DNA from: Catenulispora sp. EB89
GTDB lineage: Bacteria; Actinomycetota; Actinomycetes; Streptomycetales; Catenulisporaceae
Length of the DNA: 64,000 nt
Reading direction: 5' to 3'
Assembly: GCF_041261445.1 (NCBI RefSeq)
Contig: NZ_JBGCCU010000009.1
Location: 1-64,000, forward strand
Below, in pieces: positions 17,489-25,507 of the stretch. Below the pieces are notes generated by a model. The model ran no database searches and had not been told where the DNA came from. It saw only the letters and a program-made list of their open reading frames with translations. Made by a program: the position numbers and the translations under genes. The number at the start of each line of letters is the position of its first letter. Positions within the stretch are counted from its first letter, which is position 1.

Positions 17489-18373
17489 TCAGCTCCAGAT
17501 GTCGGTGATGGCCGCGGCGCCCGAGCTGTTGCCGACCGGCGACAGGCCGTACATCTGCTCCAGGGTGGCCAGCAGGTTGTAGTGGTCGACCTGCTCGCTG
17601 TACTGGCCGGGGTTCACGCCGGCGCCGACGACGATCGTCGGGATCTGGTTGCTCTCGGTGTAGTCGTCCTCGTCCCAGGTGACGATCAGGAGGCTGTTGT
17701 GGGACTGGGCCCAGGTCGCGTAGGATGACAGGTTGTTCTGCAGCCAGGTGTCGCCGTCGCTGACCGTGCCGTCGTGCATGTCGTCGTCCAGGTTCGGGAT
17801 GACGAAGGACAGCGTCGGCAGCGTCGAGTAGTTGCTGGGGAACTGGCTGAACGGCACCGAGTCCGAGCTCGGCACGTTGCTGAAGTTCACCCACGGCGAG
17901 TGCTTGCGCGCGTAGGCGCCGGAGGTGCAGCTCGTCGAGCCGGTCTTCGGCAGGTTCTCGGAGTAGCCCTTGAAGGTCTTGCCGGCCGCCAGCAGCTCCG
18001 AGCCGAGGTTCGCGGTGCTGCCCTCGCTGACCGGGCACTTGTCCGAGGACAGGCCGAAGGTGTCGCCGCCGAACAGCGCCATGTAGTTCGGCTCGCTCGG
18101 GTGGGTGACGGCGAACGAGTTGGTCAGCAGCGCGCCGGAGGACGCCAGGGAGTTGATGTACGGGGCGTCGGAGCTGCCGATGATGTCGTCGTAGGAGTGG
18201 TTCTCCTCCATCACGACGACGACGTGGTCGGGGGTCGGGACGACGCCGGCGGTGGCCGGGGACGCGACCCGCGTGGTGGGGTTGGACGCCGTGGCGAAGG
18301 GGACGACGGCGGCGGCCAGCGCGACGGTGCCGAGGGCCGCGGTCAGCGACAGGGCTTTGCGATTCATCCGCAT
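17489..18373 (-). CDS. secreted phosphoesterase (acid phosphatase/phospholipase C-like)
   Basis: This 294-aa exported enzyme belongs to the phosphoesterase family of the alkaline-phosphatase superfamily. After the signal peptide the domain begins VVVVMEENHSYDDIIGS, with the metal-ligand Glu-Asn pair. VTHPSEPNYMALFGG carries the nucleophile region, and late motifs include TLSFVIPNLDDDMHDG and LIVTWDEDD. Family members hydrolyse phosphomonoesters or phospholipids outside the cell. The ATG at 18373 has AAGGAGAG six bases upstream and is preferred over a start 15 codons earlier. Confidence 0.82.
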   Translation of the reverse strand: MRMNRKALSLTAALGTVALAAAVVPFATASNPTTRVASPATAGVVPTPDHVVVVMEENHSYDDIIGSSDAPYINSLASSGALLTNSFAVTHPSEPNYMALFGGDTFGLSSDKCPVSEGSTANLGSELLAAGKTFKGYSENLPKTGSTSCTSGAYARKHSPWVNFSNVPSSDSVPFSQFPSNYSTLPTLSFVIPNLDDDMHDGTVSDGDTWLQNNLSSYATWAQSHNSLLIVTWDEDDYTESNQIPTIVVGAGVNPGQYSEQVDHYNLLATLEQMYGLSPVGNSSGAAAITDIWS

Positions 18374-18547
18374 GGGATCTCTCCTTGTGGGAGCGGTGGG
18401 GCGTGGGGAAGGCAGCACCGGTGATGCTAGATACGGACCGTGACAAGTGGAACACCGTCGGAGGCAAAGGATTGGTTAACATCAAGAGGCTGAGCGCTGC
18501 GGTGCGGGAAACTGCGGCGCGCGAGGACCGCGATCATGGCGGGTACT

Positions 18548-18603
18548 GCGTGGGCTAGTAGGCGCGGGCTAGCAGGTGCGGGCTAGCAGGTGTGGGCTCT
18601 GCT
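18548..18603. repeat. 14-bp minisatellite, four units
   Basis: Four 14-bp units of the form GYGYGGGCTAGCAG run head to tail, the outer two diverged. The array ends at the stop codon of the DUF418 gene. Nothing else is seen in the 18374-18547 gap apart from promoter sequence for the phosphoesterase. Confidence 0.7.
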
Positions 18604-18604
18604 C

Positions 18605-20050
18605 TCAGGCTCGATTGAACTGTGCCGCGGGCTTGGTGGCCGCGTTGAGCAGATACTCCAGCGGCCCGCGCCGGAACCGTCGGGACCACAGGCTGGCGAA
18701 CACGACGGCCGTCGCCATGAACCCGAGCAGCACCCACAGCGGCTCGTCCGACTGGTCGTCGATTCCCAGGACGCTGATACCGACGAGATGGCCGACGTAG
18801 ACCGTCAGGGACATCGTGCCGACGGTGATCACCGGCGCCAGGAGGCGGCGCGCGCGGGGGAGCCGGTCCAGGAGCGCGAGGCTGCCGACCACGGTGAGGA
18901 TCGCGAATCCGGTGTTGCCGAGCACCTCGAACGTGGTGCCGCTGTGCGGGGAGGCGACCAGGAGGTTGGCGGCGCTGTCGGTCGGGACGGTGCCGTTCTC
19001 CCCGTCGCTGCCGGACGCGAGGGTGACCAGGCCCGTCAGGTGCGGGAAGAAGCGGAACACGAGCCAGGACAGGCCGTAGCCGGCAGCGGTGAGACCGGCG
19101 CCGAGGACTGTCAGACGCCTGAGTACGGTCGCGGCGCTCAGGTCGAGGCGGGCCAGCGCCATGCCGGCGATCACGAACGGCATCCACGTCAGCGCCGGAT
19201 AGCCGCCGGTGAGCAGCAGCGCGACCGGGCCCTCGAAGCGTCCGGCCGTGCCGTCGCCGAGCTCGAAGGTGGCGCGCAGCAGGTAGGAGAGCTGAGGGCC
19301 GGCCAGGGCCCAAGCCATGGCGATGGCGGCGAGCGTGCCGGTGTGCAGGCGTAGCAGCGGCAGCGCGAGCAGGAAGTAGACGCCGTAGTAGGCGAGAATG
19401 ACTTCGACCGGCGGGTCCCATGCCGTCAGCGCGACCCCGAGCGCCAGCAGGAGCGACGCCCGGATGACGATCCGCGCCACGGCCTGGCGCCCGGCCGCCC
19501 CGGTTCGCGGCGCCCGACGGCCCGCGATGATCGCCAGCGAGGCTCCGGCCAGGAGCGCGAACAGCGCCGACGCGCGTCCGTGGGACAGGAGCATCAGCGC
19601 GCCCTCCGGGCCGCCGACCGACGGATCGGGGCCGACGTGTGCGGCGAACATGCCGAACACGGCTAGGGCGCGTGCCAGGTCTAGGCCGATGAGGCGGGTT
19701 GGTACCGGGGCGGTTGTCTCGATCCGGCGGGTTGTCGATGGTGCGGTGGTCACCCGTTCAGCTTGGTCGGCGCTGGCGCTGCTTTCGGGAGGCTGGAGCG
19801 TGTCGATCGGCCGGATCGCCAGCGGTGTGTTCGACCGGATGCCGTCGGCATCGAGGTGGGCGTCAGGTGCCTGCTCGGCTTGGTCGGCGGCGGTGGCGGT
19901 GCTTGCGGGAGGTTGGGGTGTGTCGATCGGCCGGATCGCCGCAGGTGCGCTCGGCAGGATGCCGTCGGCTTGGCGGCGGGCGTCCGGCGCCTGCCCGATC
20001 TGGTCGGCCCGGCCGGTGCCGGTGCCGGTGCCGGCGGTCGGCTGGATCAT
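18605..20050 (-). CDS. DUF418 polytopic membrane protein
   Basis: This 481-aa protein has a disordered N-terminal extension of about 110 residues and then about ten transmembrane helices. The membrane part begins RLIGLDLARALAVFGMFAAH, the acyltransferase/DUF1624-like start, and ends with a C-terminal DUF418-type domain (FGNTGFAIL-like and GPLEYLLNA motifs). Such proteins are predicted envelope acyl- or glycan-modifying enzymes; activity is unproven. The extension contains three 39-40-residue repeats (IRPIDT in the first two). ATG 20050 is preferred because an upstream extension to 20335 would overlap the fhuF-like gene. Confidence 0.7.
   Translation of the reverse strand: MIQPTAGTGTGTGRADQIGQAPDARRQADGILPSAPAAIRPIDTPQPPASTATAADQAEQAPDAHLDADGIRSNTPLAIRPIDTLQPPESSASADQAERVTTAPSTTRRIETTAPVPTRLIGLDLARALAVFGMFAAHVGPDPSVGGPEGALMLLSHGRASALFALLAGASLAIIAGRRAPRTGAAGRQAVARIVIRASLLLALGVALTAWDPPVEVILAYYGVYFLLALPLLRLHTGTLAAIAMAWALAGPQLSYLLRATFELGDGTAGRFEGPVALLLTGGYPALTWMPFVIAGMALARLDLSAATVLRRLTVLGAGLTAAGYGLSWLVFRFFPHLTGLVTLASGSDGENGTVPTDSAANLLVASPHSGTTFEVLGNTGFAILTVVGSLALLDRLPRARRLLAPVITVGTMSLTVYVGHLVGISVLGIDDQSDEPLWVLLGFMATAVVFASLWSRRFRRGPLEYLLNAATKPAAQFNRA
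19761..20006 (-). repeat. 117/120-bp tandem repeat in DUF418 gene
   Basis: Equivalent points occur at 19764, 19881 and 20001, giving units of 117 and 120 bp. All are in frame, so the protein repeats a 39-40-residue Asp/Ala/Pro-rich block. The length difference is exactly one codon, so the frame is kept. Confidence 0.75.
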
Positions 20051-20126
20051 GCCAGCCAGCCTCGCCGCCTCGCCGCGTGATCGACATCCGGCGGGTGGAT
20101 GGAAACGGCCCGCCGATTGGCTGGTC

Positions 20127-20858
20127 TCAAACCCCCAGCCGCCGCACCCGCTCCTCGTCACAGACCCGCGGGCACGTGAGGCAGCTCTCCGCCGGCTCGA
20201 TCGCGTAGTAGAGGCAGCAGCTGACCCGCGTGCGCGTCCAGTGCTCCCGCCCCGCCGCGTCGGCCAGGAGGCGGAAGTCGGCCGCGCCCGGCAACGCGGG
20301 GTCGCTGCCCGGCAGCACCGCTGCGGCAACCTCAACGCCGCGCGCCTCCTCGCCGAGCATGCGGGCCAGGTGCCAGATTCCGGAGACCAGGTCGTCGGCG
20401 GCCATGCCCCACAGCGCGCGCTGGCCGCGTTTGGTGAAGGGTCGGAAGGCGGCGAGCGCGGGCTCGACGTGCGTGGCGACCGCCGCGCGCAGGGCGCTTG
20501 CGTCGCCGGGCGTCCATCGGCCGGGCCGGAGCGCGAGGTCGCCGGTCGGCGGGTCGATCCAGACGTCGGACGTGCGGAGTTCGGGGACCCGTCCTTCGAG
20601 GTACCACGGCCCGCTGATCAGCAGCGCGACCGACCACAGGTAGTGGTGGAGCAGCCGGGACGCGGCGACGTGCGCCGGCGGGGCGGTGCCGTGGGCGGTG
20701 GCGATGCGTGCGGCTTCGAACGCGATCAGGCTCTCGGCCGAGGCAGCGAGGTGGTCCGTGCGGATCCAGGTCGCGTCGGGCTCCGACGGCAGGTCGTGGA
20801 TGCTGACGCGCAGCGCCGGGCACGTGCTGGTCAGGCGCTGGTACGCGGCGGTCAGCAT
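20127..20858 (-). CDS. FhuF-like ferric-siderophore reductase, [2Fe-2S]
   Basis: This is a 243-aa cytoplasmic protein of the FhuF family. The C-terminus carries the diagnostic cysteine pattern CC-x10-C-x2-C (SCCLYYAIEPAESCLTC), which binds an unusual [2Fe-2S] cluster. FhuF proteins reduce ferric siderophores after import to release iron. TGGAG lies five bases before the ATG. An iron box at 20931-20949 lies between this gene and the divergent siderophore operon and should repress both when iron is sufficient. Confidence 0.85.
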   Translation of the reverse strand: MLTAAYQRLTSTCPALRVSIHDLPSEPDATWIRTDHLAASAESLIAFEAARIATAHGTAPPAHVAASRLLHHYLWSVALLISGPWYLEGRVPELRTSDVWIDPPTGDLALRPGRWTPGDASALRAAVATHVEPALAAFRPFTKRGQRALWGMAADDLVSGIWHLARMLGEEARGVEVAAAVLPGSDPALPGAADFRLLADAAGREHWTRTRVSCCLYYAIEPAESCLTCPRVCDEERVRRLGV

Positions 20859-20930
20859 GGGGACTCCAGGATCTGATTCAGTAGGGCGGGGCAGGACGCT
20901 CCCCGGCGGCTTCTCGCCGGGTTGACGTTC

Positions 20931-20949
20931 TTAGGTAAGGCTAACCTAA
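20931..20949. promoter_or_regulatory. iron box (IdeR/DmdR-type operator)
   Basis: TTAGGTAAGGCTAACCTAA is a 19-bp near-perfect palindrome matching the actinobacterial IdeR/DmdR consensus. It sits between the fhuF-like gene and the ATP-grasp gene. A TTGACG hexamer just before it (20922) fits a -35 for the rightward operon. Fe2+-loaded regulator is expected to block both promoters. Confidence 0.88.
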
Positions 20950-21015
20950 ACTAACGCGGTGTCCTTCATCGGCCCGCCGGACATGGCGGCTTCCTCGGTT
21001 TCCTCTATTCCGGCA

Positions 21016-22230
21016 ATGCGGCTCTATGTGACAGCCCTTAATCCCACCGACGCGCTCACGGACGGCTTTCTGCCGGCGGCGGCGCGGCTCGGCCTCGACG
21101 TCACGGTGCTCACCGACGATGCTGAAGCTCATCGCCGGGCGTATGGTCGGGCGGTATTTCCCGTACGTGATTTCGAGCCGGAGGTGGTTCAGTGCGATGT
21201 GCGCGACTTCCGCGAAGTCATCGGACTGATCTCCGCTCATCACGCGCCGGACGCGGTATTCAGTAACAGTGACCATCTGCAGGTCCAGACTGCTTTGGTC
21301 GCCGAATACTTCGGTCTCGCGGGTAAGGACTGGAGAGCGGCTTTACGCGCCAAGAACAAGGGTCTGCTGCGTCGTCATCTTGGTGTGACCGGGGTGGATG
21401 CGGTGTGGTCCGCCGAACTCGCTCCGGACGGGGACGCCGGCCTTCTCCAGCCGCCGTTCCCCTGTGTCCTCAAGCCGCGCGAGGGTGTAGCCAGCGAGGA
21501 TGTCGTGTTGGTGACCGACGCCGCTGATCTCGCGCAGCGTGTCGAGGAGATCCGCGGTCGCAGGGCTGGCGGGGCCACGCTCGTTCTGGAGGAGTTCCTT
21601 GAAGGCGACCACCATACCCTGGAGACGCTCGGCGACGGTCGGCGTCGTCACGTTCTCGGTGGGTTCCGGACCCGGCTCTCGCCTCCGCCGGACTTCATTG
21701 AAGAAGTCCTTACGTACATTCCGGCGTACCCGGAGTCCGTTCTCGACCAGGTCTTGGCTCAACTCGACGCGATCGGTATCGGGCTCGGGGCGTGCCATAC
21801 GGAGTTCGTGCTTCAGCCCGACGGTCGTGTTCGGATCATCGAGGTCAACTATCGGGCTATCGGTGATCAATGCGATCTGATGCTGGAGCAGATTCTCCAG
21901 ATTCCGTTCTTCGAGCTGGTTCTGCGCGTGCACCTCGGCCAAGAGCTTCCTGCTGACCTCGGAGCTCGCACCGATCGTCGGGCCCGTAACGAACCGGTGC
22001 TCGCCTACCGTGCTGGCACGCTCGTTTCGGCGCCGGGCGCGTACGACCGGGATGAGGACGACGTCCGCCTCTCCTATCGGCCGGTGCGGCAGATCGGCGA
22101 GCGTCACGAGCTTCACCGGACCAACCGTGACTACCTCGGCGTGGTCTGGGCTGTGGGTCCGGATCAGGACACTGTTGATGCGGCTGTCGCCGATTTCCTT
22201 GCCACCAACCGGTGGGAGATCACGCCGTGA
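21016..22230 (+). CDS. ATP-grasp ligase of siderophore biosynthesis (PvsA-like)
   Basis: This 404-aa ATP-grasp enzyme has an N-terminal domain MRLYVTALNPTDALTDGF. The nucleotide-binding central domain includes PCVLKPREGVASEDVVLV and LVLEEFLEGDHHTLETL. The metal-ligand region is HTEFVLQPDGRVRIIEVNYR. The family makes amide bonds from a carboxylate and an amine through an acyl-phosphate. It is first in an operon whose order equals vibrioferrin pvsABCDE, where PvsA is the ATP-grasp ligase. The start is uncertain: GTG 20959 and ATG 20983 are in frame, but the conserved part begins at 21016 and none has a clear SD sequence. The stop overlaps the next start (GTGA). Confidence 0.8.
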   Translation: MRLYVTALNPTDALTDGFLPAAARLGLDVTVLTDDAEAHRRAYGRAVFPVRDFEPEVVQCDVRDFREVIGLISAHHAPDAVFSNSDHLQVQTALVAEYFGLAGKDWRAALRAKNKGLLRRHLGVTGVDAVWSAELAPDGDAGLLQPPFPCVLKPREGVASEDVVLVTDAADLAQRVEEIRGRRAGGATLVLEEFLEGDHHTLETLGDGRRRHVLGGFRTRLSPPPDFIEEVLTYIPAYPESVLDQVLAQLDAIGIGLGACHTEFVLQPDGRVRIIEVNYRAIGDQCDLMLEQILQIPFFELVLRVHLGQELPADLGARTDRRARNEPVLAYRAGTLVSAPGAYDRDEDDVRLSYRPVRQIGERHELHRTNRDYLGVVWAVGPDQDTVDAAVADFLATNRWEITP

Positions 22231-24224
22231 GTCCCGACGAGCTGCTGACGATGCGCGTCCTGTCGGCGCTGCTGCGCGAGGACGTGCTGGGGATGCGTCG
22301 CGATGGCGTGGTGATTCAGAGGCCTGACGGCTTGTGGTGGAGCTGGCGGACATTGGCCATGCCGGTCGCCGCCGACGGGTTTCAAGGCGACTTCGCTGCC
22401 CGATTGCCCTCCTTGCAGGCCGACGGCGTGCTCCTCACCGATTTGTCGGCGATCCTCGCGCGGCTCGCCGAGCTGGCTGATCCTGTGGACCTGCCGGGCT
22501 ACCTGGCCTTCGCACAGGAGTGCCGACAAACACTTGACACGATGCGACTGCACGAGCACGTCCGGCCTACTGTCCACGCGGCGCTCGCTGGCGTTTACGG
22601 CACGGACCCCGCCGGCTGGACTGGCCTCGGCGCGTCGCTGGCCTTCGACACTCTTGCCGCGTACCTTGACCACCCGGTTTACCCGACCGCGCGCGGCCGT
22701 GCTGGGCTCGGGGAGGGGGAGCTGCGACGCTATGCGCCGGAGTTCCATCCTGAGTTCGAGCTTCGCTGGCTTGCTGTGCCTGAGCGGGCCCTCGTTGCGC
22801 ACGATCTCGGTTCGCTGCCGGCGTGGTGGCCCTCCGCGGGGGAGCTGGGGATCAGCGGGTCGTTCCGCACCATCCCCGTTCATCCGCTGACCGCGGGGGA
22901 GGACTTCTCGCGGCTGGTGCCTGGCTCTCGCCTCGTGCCTGGGGCGCGTCTCAGGGTGCTGCCGACGTTGTCGATGCGTACGGTCGCGGTCGCCGACGAT
23001 CCGGTCCACCACCTCAAGCTGCCGCTGGCCACCGCGACTCTGGGTCTGCGCAACCGCCGTACCATCAAGCCTGGCACGTTGGTCGACGGTGCCGCCGGCC
23101 AGCGTCTGATCGAGGCCGTGATCGCTCGCGAGCCGCGCTTCGCCGGTCGCGTGCTGCATGCTGACGAGCAGTGCTACGCGCATGCCGACCACGAGCTGGC
23201 GGCCGTCCTGCTGCGTCAGCTACCGACGGGGCTCGATGACGCGGTCATCGTCCCCTTGGCCGCGCTGCTTGCTGGCGCGCCCGACGGACGGCTGGTCATC
23301 GACTCGCTGGCCGACCGCTTCTACGCCGGCTCGGTCCTCGCGCTGTACGAGGACTTCGTGACGCTGCTGATCGACTGGCAGACCACGTTGTTCGGCTACG
23401 GCATCGCCCTGGAGTCGCACCAGCAGAACACCTCGCTGGTGTTCGACCGCCGCGCCGGCCGCACCCGGTTGCTGCTGCTCTACAAGGACAACGACGGCCT
23501 CCGGATCAACACCACCCGAGCCCGAGATATCAGGCCCCTCCTCCCCGGCCTCACCGACTTCAACGACCCAAGAACCCACACCGACCACGACCGCCCCCTG
23601 ACCGACCTGTTCACCACCATCACCGTCCACCTCTGCGCCGCACCCCTGGCCTTCGCCCTCGCGAAGGAAGGCCGAGCGCCCCTGCGCCAAACCCTGGCCA
23701 CGCTCCGCACCCTGCTCACCGCCGCCGCCGACCACCTCGGCCCCGCCGCCCAAGCCCTCCGCACGGACCTGCTGAACGCCCCCCGCCTCCCGATCAAGGC
23801 CATGCTGACCGCCGGCACCCTCCTGACCAAGGAGCGCACCGGCGCCGCCGACATCAACAAGCACTACACCGACGGCCCGAACTACCTGCGCGATGTTGGG
23901 TCCGGGCGCGACGACGCCGCCGACCTCGGCGAGGCCGGCGCCCAGCCGGACAGCCCGGCGCGCCTTCGCGAGGCCGGAACTCCGCCCGAAGGCCCCGCTG
24001 ACCTCCGCCAGGCCGAGGCTAGACCAGGTAGCCCCGGCTACCTCGGCGCGGCAGGTACCCGGTCCGATGGCCCGAGCTACCTCGGCCAGGCCGCGCCTCG
24101 GGCCGGCAATCTCGACCACCTCCGCCAACCTGGCGCCCAGCCCACCGCGCCCGCTCGCCCTCGCCAGTCCGGCACCCATCCCGGTGCTCCCACCCAACTC
24201 CGCCAGCCCGGACTCCAGCAGTGA
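22227..24224 (+). CDS. IucA/IucC-family NIS siderophore synthetase (PvsB-like)
   Basis: This is a 665-aa NRPS-independent siderophore synthetase. The IucA/IucC domain spans about residues 130-400, with the FRTIPVHPLTAGEDF motif and an LKLPLATATLGLRNRRTIKP segment. The C-terminal FhuF-like part contains ESHQQNTSLVFDR and RLLLLYKDNDGLRIN. Such enzymes adenylate a carboxylate, typically of citrate or alpha-ketoglutarate, and join it to an amine or alcohol. It starts at GTG 22227, overlapping the ligase stop, with GGTGGGAG upstream. Residues from about 565 on form eight 13-residue repeats absent from the family. The tail ends in a GTGA overlap with the exporter gene, which supports its reality. 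Confidence 0.85.
   Translation: MSPDELLTMRVLSALLREDVLGMRRDGVVIQRPDGLWWSWRTLAMPVAADGFQGDFAARLPSLQADGVLLTDLSAILARLAELADPVDLPGYLAFAQECRQTLDTMRLHEHVRPTVHAALAGVYGTDPAGWTGLGASLAFDTLAAYLDHPVYPTARGRAGLGEGELRRYAPEFHPEFELRWLAVPERALVAHDLGSLPAWWPSAGELGISGSFRTIPVHPLTAGEDFSRLVPGSRLVPGARLRVLPTLSMRTVAVADDPVHHLKLPLATATLGLRNRRTIKPGTLVDGAAGQRLIEAVIAREPRFAGRVLHADEQCYAHADHELAAVLLRQLPTGLDDAVIVPLAALLAGAPDGRLVIDSLADRFYAGSVLALYEDFVTLLIDWQTTLFGYGIALESHQQNTSLVFDRRAGRTRLLLLYKDNDGLRINTTRARDIRPLLPGLTDFNDPRTHTDHDRPLTDLFTTITVHLCAAPLAFALAKEGRAPLRQTLATLRTLLTAAADHLGPAAQALRTDLLNAPRLPIKAMLTAGTLLTKERTGAADINKHYTDGPNYLRDVGSGRDDAADLGEAGAQPDSPARLREAGTPPEGPADLRQAEARPGSPGYLGAAGTRSDGPSYLGQAAPRAGNLDHLRQPGAQPTAPARPRQSGTHPGAPTQLRQPGLQQ
23919..24221 (+). 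repeat. 39-bp (13-aa) coding tandem repeats at C-terminus of synthetase
   Basis: Seven full units of 13 codons and a final unit of 10 follow the pattern xxLRxxGxxPxxP (for example ADLGEAGAQPDSP, ARLREAGTPPEGP, DHLRQPGAQPTAP). DNA identity between units is modest, so the repeat is old or selected as protein. The last unit runs directly into the stop. Confidence 0.8.
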
Positions 24225-25507
24225 CCCTCGAAACCGCCCCCGCCGCCACCTCGACCGCCGCCACCTCGACCGCTGCCGCGCCGACTGCCGCAGCGCCGAT
24301 CTCCGCCACCCCGACCGCCGCCACCCCGCGCCCCCGCCCCGCACCCGACCCCCATCCCGCAGGACTCACCCGCCGCCAGGTGCGCGCCGTTGCCTCCTGC
24401 TACTTCGTCGCGTCGTTTGCGGCGCTCGGGTTGCCGCCGTACCTCACTCAGATCCTGCCGACGCTCGGTGACCGGGATGCGCATTGGGCCGGCCTCCTCT
24501 ACGTCGTTCCGACCGTCTTCAGTGCGCTCGGGGCTCCGCTGTGGGGGTGGCTCGCCGACCGCCACGGGCGTAAGCGGCTGCTCCTGCGTGCGCAGGTCGG
24601 CCTCAGCGTGTCGTTCCTCGCCGCCGGGGCCGCGGACAGCCTCGCCGCGTTCACCGCTGCGCTGGTGCTCCAGGGGTTCCTGGGCGGCACGTTCGCCGCG
24701 ACCAACGGGTACCTCGGTGCCGCGCTGGAAGGGTCGCAGCTGTCGAAGGCGCTCACGGTGATGCAGGGCAGCGCGCGTGCCTCGCTCGTCGCGGCGCCGA
24801 TTGTGGTCGGGGGGCTGTCGCCGTGGCTCTCGCCGCACCGGCAGTACCTGGTGCTGGCCGTTCTGCCGCTGGCGGCGGCGGTGCTGCTCGCCTTCCTGCC
24901 GGAGCCGACGCGGCCGGATGCCGAGGACCGCGACGCCGCCGCCCCACCGGCCATGGCGCCGGGAGCGCTCAGGCTGCTCTACGTCTTCGAGTTCCTCTTC
25001 GTCTTCGCGACCGTCGTCTCCTTCCCCTACCTCATCGCCCTCGTCCAGCAGCGAATACCCGGCGTCAACGACACCGTCGCCGGAGCCGTCTTCGCGCTGC
25101 CGCACCTGTGCTACCTGCTCAGCTCCGGCCGAATACACGCCGCCGTCCTGACCCGGCCGCGCGCGGGCCTCCTCCTCGGCTTCGCGCTGGTGGCACTCGG
25201 GCTCGTCGCGCACTGGCCCGCCGACACGCTCCCCGCCTTCGTCCTCGCGCGCCTGCTCCTCGGCGCCGGCCTGACCCTGGGCCTGGTGTCCCTGTCCGTC
25301 CTGACGGCCGAAGCCGCCCGAGGACGCCAGCCGGGCCGGATGTTCGGCACGTACGAACTCGTCTCCAAACTCGGCGCGGTCGCCGCCGGCATCGCCGCAG
25401 CCCTCGCCGGCAGCGCCTACGGCCCGCTCGCCCCGCTTCTCACCGGCACCGCCGCCGCGCTGGCCGCCGCCCTTCTCATACTGCTGACCCGTAGGAGCCA
25501 CCGATGA
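24221..25507 (+). CDS. MFS transporter, siderophore exporter (PvsC-like)
   Basis: This 428-aa major facilitator protein has about 12 transmembrane helices, with the cytoplasmic loop motif GWLADRHGRKRLLLRAQVG after helix 2. The first 45 residues are a Thr/Ala/Pro-rich extension made of TAAT/AAP repeats. It lies between two siderophore synthetase genes, with GTGA and ATGA overlaps on either side, so it is translated with them. Its place equals that of pvsC, the vibrioferrin exporter. Export of the siderophore is the obvious inferred role. Confidence 0.85.
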   Translation: MTLETAPAATSTAATSTAAAPTAAAPISATPTAATPRPRPAPDPHPAGLTRRQVRAVASCYFVASFAALGLPPYLTQILPTLGDRDAHWAGLLYVVPTVFSALGAPLWGWLADRHGRKRLLLRAQVGLSVSFLAAGAADSLAAFTAALVLQGFLGGTFAATNGYLGAALEGSQLSKALTVMQGSARASLVAAPIVVGGLSPWLSPHRQYLVLAVLPLAAAVLLAFLPEPTRPDAEDRDAAAPPAMAPGALRLLYVFEFLFVFATVVSFPYLIALVQQRIPGVNDTVAGAVFALPHLCYLLSSGRIHAAVLTRPRAGLLLGFALVALGLVAHWPADTLPAFVLARLLLGAGLTLGLVSLSVLTAEAARGRQPGRMFGTYELVSKLGAVAAGIAAALAGSAYGPLAPLLTGTAAALAAALLILLTRRSHR

